A stretch of DNA of 64,000 bases, from the NCBI RefSeq assembly GCF_028737265.1, contig NZ_JAQZAK010000001.1, positions 496,001 to 560,000 on the forward strand, read 5' to 3'. Shown here one piece after another: positions 61,407 to 64,000 of this stretch (positions are counted from its first letter, which is position 1; every line of letters starts with the position of its first letter). The notes under the pieces were generated by a model, which had not been told where the DNA came from, searched no databases, and worked only from the letters and a program-made list of their open reading frames with translations. The stretch is from Actinomycetospora callitridis. Its GTDB lineage: Bacteria; Actinomycetota; Actinomycetes; Mycobacteriales; Pseudonocardiaceae. The position numbers were made by a program, and so were the translations under genes.

Positions 61407-62327
61407 TCAGACGACCACGCGCAGGGCGTCCGGGACGGCCACGAACTCGACGTCGCTGCGTTCTCCGAGGTGGTCGCCGTCGACCTGGAGGTTGACGGGC
61501 TCGTCGCTCGTGACGCGGATCGCGGGCACGTCGTCGCGGCGCAGCACCGAGGGCAGCCCGGCGGCCCCGTCGCGGCGCAGGACCTGCCGGACGAGCCGCA
61601 GGACGGTCGGCAGCCCCAGGGAGTGCAGGGCGAAGAGCCCGAGGCCGCTGTCGAACGAGCAGCCGGGGTTGGTGCGCACCGGGCGGGCCCCGAGGTAGGT
61701 CCACGGGTCGGTGTTCGACACGAGCGCCAGGCGGATCCCGCCGACCGGCTCCTCGCCCTCGACCTCGACGGTGAGGTCCGGTGGGTCGACCCGGGCCCGC
61801 GACCAGCGGCGGATCGAGGTGGCCACGTAGCGCGTCGGCGTGGCGTCGTGGCCCCGTCCGCGGGCGCGCTCCATCGAGGCGATGACGTCGGCGTCCCAGC
61901 CGAGACCGGCGTTGAAGCTGAACCACCGCTCGTCGGCGCGCCCGAGCCCCACGCTGCGCGAGCGGCCCTCGGCGATCGCGCCGAGCAGGGTGTGGGTGGC
62001 CTCGAGCGGCTCGCGGGGGACGCCCAGGGCCCGGGCGAAGACGTTCGCCGACCCGCCGGGCACCACGCCGAGCGCGGGCACGTGCTCGCCGGGCCCGTCC
62101 GCGAGCAGCCCGTTGAGGGCCTCGTTGACCGTCCCGTCGCCGCCGAGCACGACGACCAGGTCGACGGCCTCGGCTCGCGCCCGGGCGGCGAGCTCCGCGG
62201 CGTGGCCCCGGTACCGGGTCACGACGACGTCGAGCTTGATCTCGCTCGCGAGCGCGTGCGCGATGACGTCCTGACCGGCCGCCGTCGTCGTGGTGGCCGA
62301 GGGATTGGCCACGAGCAGCGCACGCAC
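61407..62327 (-). CDS. diacylglycerol kinase-catalytic-domain protein (Rv3218-like lipid kinase)
   Basis: A 306-residue DAGK-fold lipid kinase. The start VRALLVANPSATTTTAAGQD, the nucleotide-binding AVDLVVVLGGDGTVNEALNG and ALGVVPGGSANVFARALGVP are the catalytic core, and the C-terminal beta-sandwich has RTNPGCSFDSGLGLFALHSL and EPVNLQVDGDHLG. It phosphorylates diacylglycerol or a related lipid. GTG 62327 is chosen because TACGGT stands 7 bases upstream (leaderless pattern); GTG 62336 lies inside that box. It is divergent from the small membrane gene at 62439 and lies upstream of whiB1 in the same direction. Confidence 0.88.
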   Translation of the reverse strand: MRALLVANPSATTTTAAGQDVIAHALASEIKLDVVVTRYRGHAAELAARARAEAVDLVVVLGGDGTVNEALNGLLADGPGEHVPALGVVPGGSANVFARALGVPREPLEATHTLLGAIAEGRSRSVGLGRADERWFSFNAGLGWDADVIASMERARGRGHDATPTRYVATSIRRWSRARVDPPDLTVEVEGEEPVGGIRLALVSNTDPWTYLGARPVRTNPGCSFDSGLGLFALHSLGLPTVLRLVRQVLRRDGAAGLPSVLRRDDVPAIRVTSDEPVNLQVDGDHLGERSDVEFVAVPDALRVVV

Positions 62328-62334
62328 GGCCCTC

Positions 62335-62340
62335 ACCGTA
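62335..62340 (-). promoter_or_regulatory. -10 box TACGGT for the leaderless lipid-kinase gene
   Basis: Reverse-strand TACGGT is followed by GAGGGCC (7 bases) and GTG 62327. The same GAGGG could act as a ribosome site, but it lies only 2 bases from the GTG. Confidence 0.5.
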
Positions 62341-62426
62341 GACCGGGTGTCCCGTCCGTCCGGGGGGGCCGGGTCTCCGATGTCGCCGATGTCTCCACCG
62401 AGCGGTGGACCGCCGACGTCGCCGCC

Positions 62427-62432
62427 TAGGCT
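62427..62432 (+). promoter_or_regulatory. -10 box TAGGCT for the leaderless small membrane protein
   Basis: TAGGCT ends 6 bases before GTG 62439, the same spacing and box sequence as at pmm/manB. Confidence 0.6.
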
Positions 62433-62438
62433 GATCCC

Positions 62439-62786
62439 GTGACGACGCCACGCCCTGTGCGCCTCGCAGCACTCGGAGTGCTCACCGAGGGTGTCGTCGC
62501 GCTCGTCGTGGCGGCGCTGATGGTGGCCGCGGGCCTGACCTTCTCGGTCTGGGGCTTCCTGGTGCTGCTCGGGGTGGGCATCACGGTGGCCGGCGTCGCG
62601 TTGCTGCGCGGTGCGCGCGGAGCCCGCGGCCCGTCGATCGTCGTCCAGCTGCTCACCCTCGGCTGCGCCTTCTACGCCGCGGTGCCCTCGGGCCGCCCGG
62701 ACTGGGGCGTGCCGGTGCTCCTGCTGGCCGCCGCCGTGCTGGCCGCGCTGATCTCGCGGCCGGCCCGGGAGTGGGCCGGTACCTAG
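62439..62786 (+). CDS. small four-helix membrane protein (Rv3217c-like)
   Basis: A 115-residue hydrophobic protein with about four membrane segments (LGVLTEGVVALVVAALMVAA, VWGFLVLLGVGITVAGVALL, IVVQLLTLGCAFYAAV, GVPVLLLAAAVLAALISRPA). It is in the position of Rv3217c, an uncharacterised integral membrane protein near whiB1. No transport or enzyme motif is seen. Its stop overlaps the convergent phosphatase stop. Confidence 0.75.
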   Translation: MTTPRPVRLAALGVLTEGVVALVVAALMVAAGLTFSVWGFLVLLGVGITVAGVALLRGARGARGPSIVVQLLTLGCAFYAAVPSGRPDWGVPVLLLAAAVLAALISRPAREWAGT

Positions 62787-63421
62787 TACCGGTCCGCCGG
62801 CGGCGGCGGCGGCTCGACGAGGCCGCCGGGGGCGTTGAGCAGGTCGATGCGCGGCACGCCGCGCTCGTGGCCCAGCACCGTCACCGACGCGGCGTCGAAC
62901 GCGAAGCCGACCCCGGCCGCCGGCTCCAGCCCGAGGTAGCGGGCGATGAGCACGCGCCCGGCGTGGCCGTGCCCGATGAGGACGACGTCGCGGTCGGTGA
63001 GCTCGCGCTCCGCGTCGGCGAGGACGCGGTCGAGCCGGGCGGCCACCTCGGCGCCGGTCTCGCCGCCGGGGCTCGGGTGGGTCCACACCGTCCAGCCCGG
63101 CACCTCCTCGCGGATCTCCGGGGTCGTGCGGCCCTCGTAGGCCCCGTAGTCCCACTCGACGAGGTCCTCGCGCACGGCGTCGGGCTCGAGGCCGGCCAGG
63201 CGGGCCGTGTCCATCGCCCGCTGACGGGGGCTCGTCCAGACGACCGGCGGCGGCGCGTCGAGCCCGCGCAGCGTGACCAGCAGCCGACCGGCGGTCCGGG
63301 CCGCGTCGCGACCCCGCTCGGTCAGGGGCAGGTCGGTGCGGCTGGTGTGCCGTCCGTCGCGGGACCACTCGGTCTCGCCGTGACGCAGCGCGAAGATGCG
63401 TCCCGCCGGGCTCGCGCTCAC
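62783..63421 (-). CDS. histidine phosphatase superfamily protein (Rv3214-like acid phosphatase)
   Basis: A 212-residue phosphoglycerate-mutase-fold phosphatase. The catalytic RHG motif is in RIFALRHGETEWSRDGRHTS. SPRQRAMDTARLAGL follows, with LVEWDYGAYEGRTTPEIREE (acid/base Glu) and the second His in DVVLIGHGHAGRVLIARYLG. The substrate is probably a small phosphoester; the M. tuberculosis counterpart Rv3214 is an acid phosphatase rather than a mutase. GTG 63421 has AGGAG 6 bases upstream. It follows sodN on the same strand but a terminator separates them. Confidence 0.9.
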   Translation of the reverse strand: MSASPAGRIFALRHGETEWSRDGRHTSRTDLPLTERGRDAARTAGRLLVTLRGLDAPPPVVWTSPRQRAMDTARLAGLEPDAVREDLVEWDYGAYEGRTTPEIREEVPGWTVWTHPSPGGETGAEVAARLDRVLADAERELTDRDVVLIGHGHAGRVLIARYLGLEPAAGVGFAFDAASVTVLGHERGVPRIDLLNAPGGLVEPPPPPADRY

Positions 63422-63463
63422 CGCAGGCTCCTGGTCATCCGTGACTCCTACCCGCCCGGGGAG

Positions 63464-63509
63464 ACGACGACGCGCCCGCCCCGCACGTGCGGGACGGGCG
63501 CGTCGTCGT
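63464..63509 (-). terminator. terminator after sodN
   Basis: acgacgacgcgcccg (63464-63478) and cgggcgcgtcgtcgt (63495-63509) form a perfect 15-bp stem, with an inner ccgca-cg-tgcgg stem in the loop. It lies 24 bases downstream of the sodN stop. Confidence 0.88.
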
Positions 63510-63533
63510 GAACGGGCGCTTGCGAGGCCGGAC

Positions 63534-63947
63534 TCAGCCCTTCTTGGTCTCCCAGAAGATGTCCGAGATCTCGGCGATGTAGTCGAGCACCTGCTGCCCG
63601 GTCTGCGGGTCCATGGACGACTTGGCGCCGTCCGCCCCGCCACCGGCGGCCTTGGTGGCCTTGTTGAACAGCTCGTGGAGCTGCGGGTACTTCTCGAAGT
63701 GCGGCGGCTTGAAGTAGTCCGTCCAGAGCACCCAGAGGTGGTGCTTGACGAGGTCCGCCCGCTCCTCCTTGATCAGGATCGCGCGCGTCCGGAAGGCCGG
63801 GTCCTCGTTGCTCTGGTACTTCTCCTGGATCGCCTTGACCGACTCGGCCTCGATCCGGGCCTGAGCCGGGTCGTAGACGCCGCAGGGGAGGTCGCAGTGC
63901 GCGGTGGCCTCCAGGCGCGGACGGAGGACGCTGGAGAGCAGTCCCAT
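63534..63947 (-). CDS. sodN: nickel-containing superoxide dismutase precursor
   Basis: Ni-SOD (137 aa with leader) that removes superoxide. The 16-residue leader MGLLSSVLRPRLEATA is followed by HCDLPCGVYDPAQARIEAES, the nickel hook in which His1, Cys2 and Cys6 of the mature protein bind Ni. Downstream VKAIQEKYQSNEDPAFRTRA and HHLWVLWTDYFKPPHFEKYP are the conserved helices. ATG 63947 has GAGGGAGG 4 bases upstream; longer starts lie in the promoter. Leader removal needs SodX, which in Streptomyces is encoded directly after sodN but is not here. Confidence 0.95.
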   Translation of the reverse strand: MGLLSSVLRPRLEATAHCDLPCGVYDPAQARIEAESVKAIQEKYQSNEDPAFRTRAILIKEERADLVKHHLWVLWTDYFKPPHFEKYPQLHELFNKATKAAGGGADGAKSSMDPQTGQQVLDYIAEISDIFWETKKG

Positions 63948-63969
63948 CTCGCCTCCCTCTTCCTCATGG

Positions 63970-63998
63970 GGAATGGTGATCGTTCCGACGACAGTCAA
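63970..63998 (-). promoter_or_regulatory. possible sodN promoter (TTGACT-N17-CATTCC)
   Basis: On the reverse strand TTGACT (63993-63998) and CATTCC (63970-63975) are 17 bases apart, giving a short leader before ATG 63947. The -10 is weak. sodN is Nur-repressed in Streptomyces; no Nur box could be confirmed here. Confidence 0.4.
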
Positions 63999-64000
63999 CG

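Overview
The window comes from the chromosome of a high-GC actinobacterium. GTG starts are frequent, GC is strongly biased at third codon positions, and WhiB proteins, MtrAB-LpqB, coenzyme F420 genes, a SigR/RsrA pair and a nickel superoxide dismutase are present. Gene content and order follow, with insertions and losses, the Mycobacterium tuberculosis block from about Rv3267 (cpsA) to Rv3218. Together with sodN this suggests a non-mycobacterial member of the Mycobacteriales/Pseudonocardiales side of the phylum, plausibly a Pseudonocardia or Actinomycetospora relative. That placement is inference from gene content, not a phylogeny. No tRNA, rRNA, CRISPR array, transposase or prophage was seen.

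Layout: (1) 1-8.4 kb holds cell-envelope sugar genes (a partial LCP-like gene, rmlD, wbbL, manC), a TetR/hydrolase pair and a DNA glycosylase. (2) 8.5-12.3 kb is a reverse-strand block with a Nudix hydrolase, fbiB and fbiA for coenzyme F420, and a site-2-protease-like membrane protein. (3) 12.4-24.9 kb has whiB2, a very large membrane glycosyltransferase, DUF3499 and its neighbours, pmm/manB, a Trm112-like protein, an SIS-like protein, manA, a cation efflux protein and an amino-acid permease. With manC, the manA and manB enzymes give the route fructose-6-P to mannose-6-P to mannose-1-P to GDP-mannose. (4) 25.1-29.5 kb is an insertion relative to M. tuberculosis: GAF-ANTAR, a small coiled-coil protein, a CheB-type methylesterase, a CheR-PAS-coiled coil-PAS protein and a second coiled-coil protein, the last three linked by GTGA overlaps. 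(5) 29.6-43.8 kb has an acyl-CoA ligase, ahcY behind a recognisable SAH riboswitch, three 58-bp hairpin repeats, then tmk-mtrA-mtrB-lpqB, a ComF-like gene, hpf and secA. (6) 43.8-57.4 kb carries housekeeping and accessory genes: an Rv3235-like protein, a TrmH-type methyltransferase, a WS/DGAT acyltransferase, patatin, a DUF5710-NERD protein, an apparently circularly permuted photolyase-like protein, rsgA, aroA, SRAP, a WYL regulator with a divergent epoxide hydrolase, and YbaK. (7) 57.5-64 kb has sigR-rsrA behind a perfect SigR-type promoter, the 24-residue ribosomal protein bL37, pdtaS, whiB1, a diacylglycerol-kinase-like gene, a histidine phosphatase and sodN.

Start sites were chosen from Shine-Dalgarno spacing, conserved N-termini and a recurring pattern of a TANNNT -10 box 6-7 nt before the start codon (leaderless genes). 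Several convergent pairs overlap at their stop codons. The most interesting items are the permuted photolyase architecture, the SAH riboswitch, the two-isoform arrangement at sigR and the CheB/CheR/PAS cassette.
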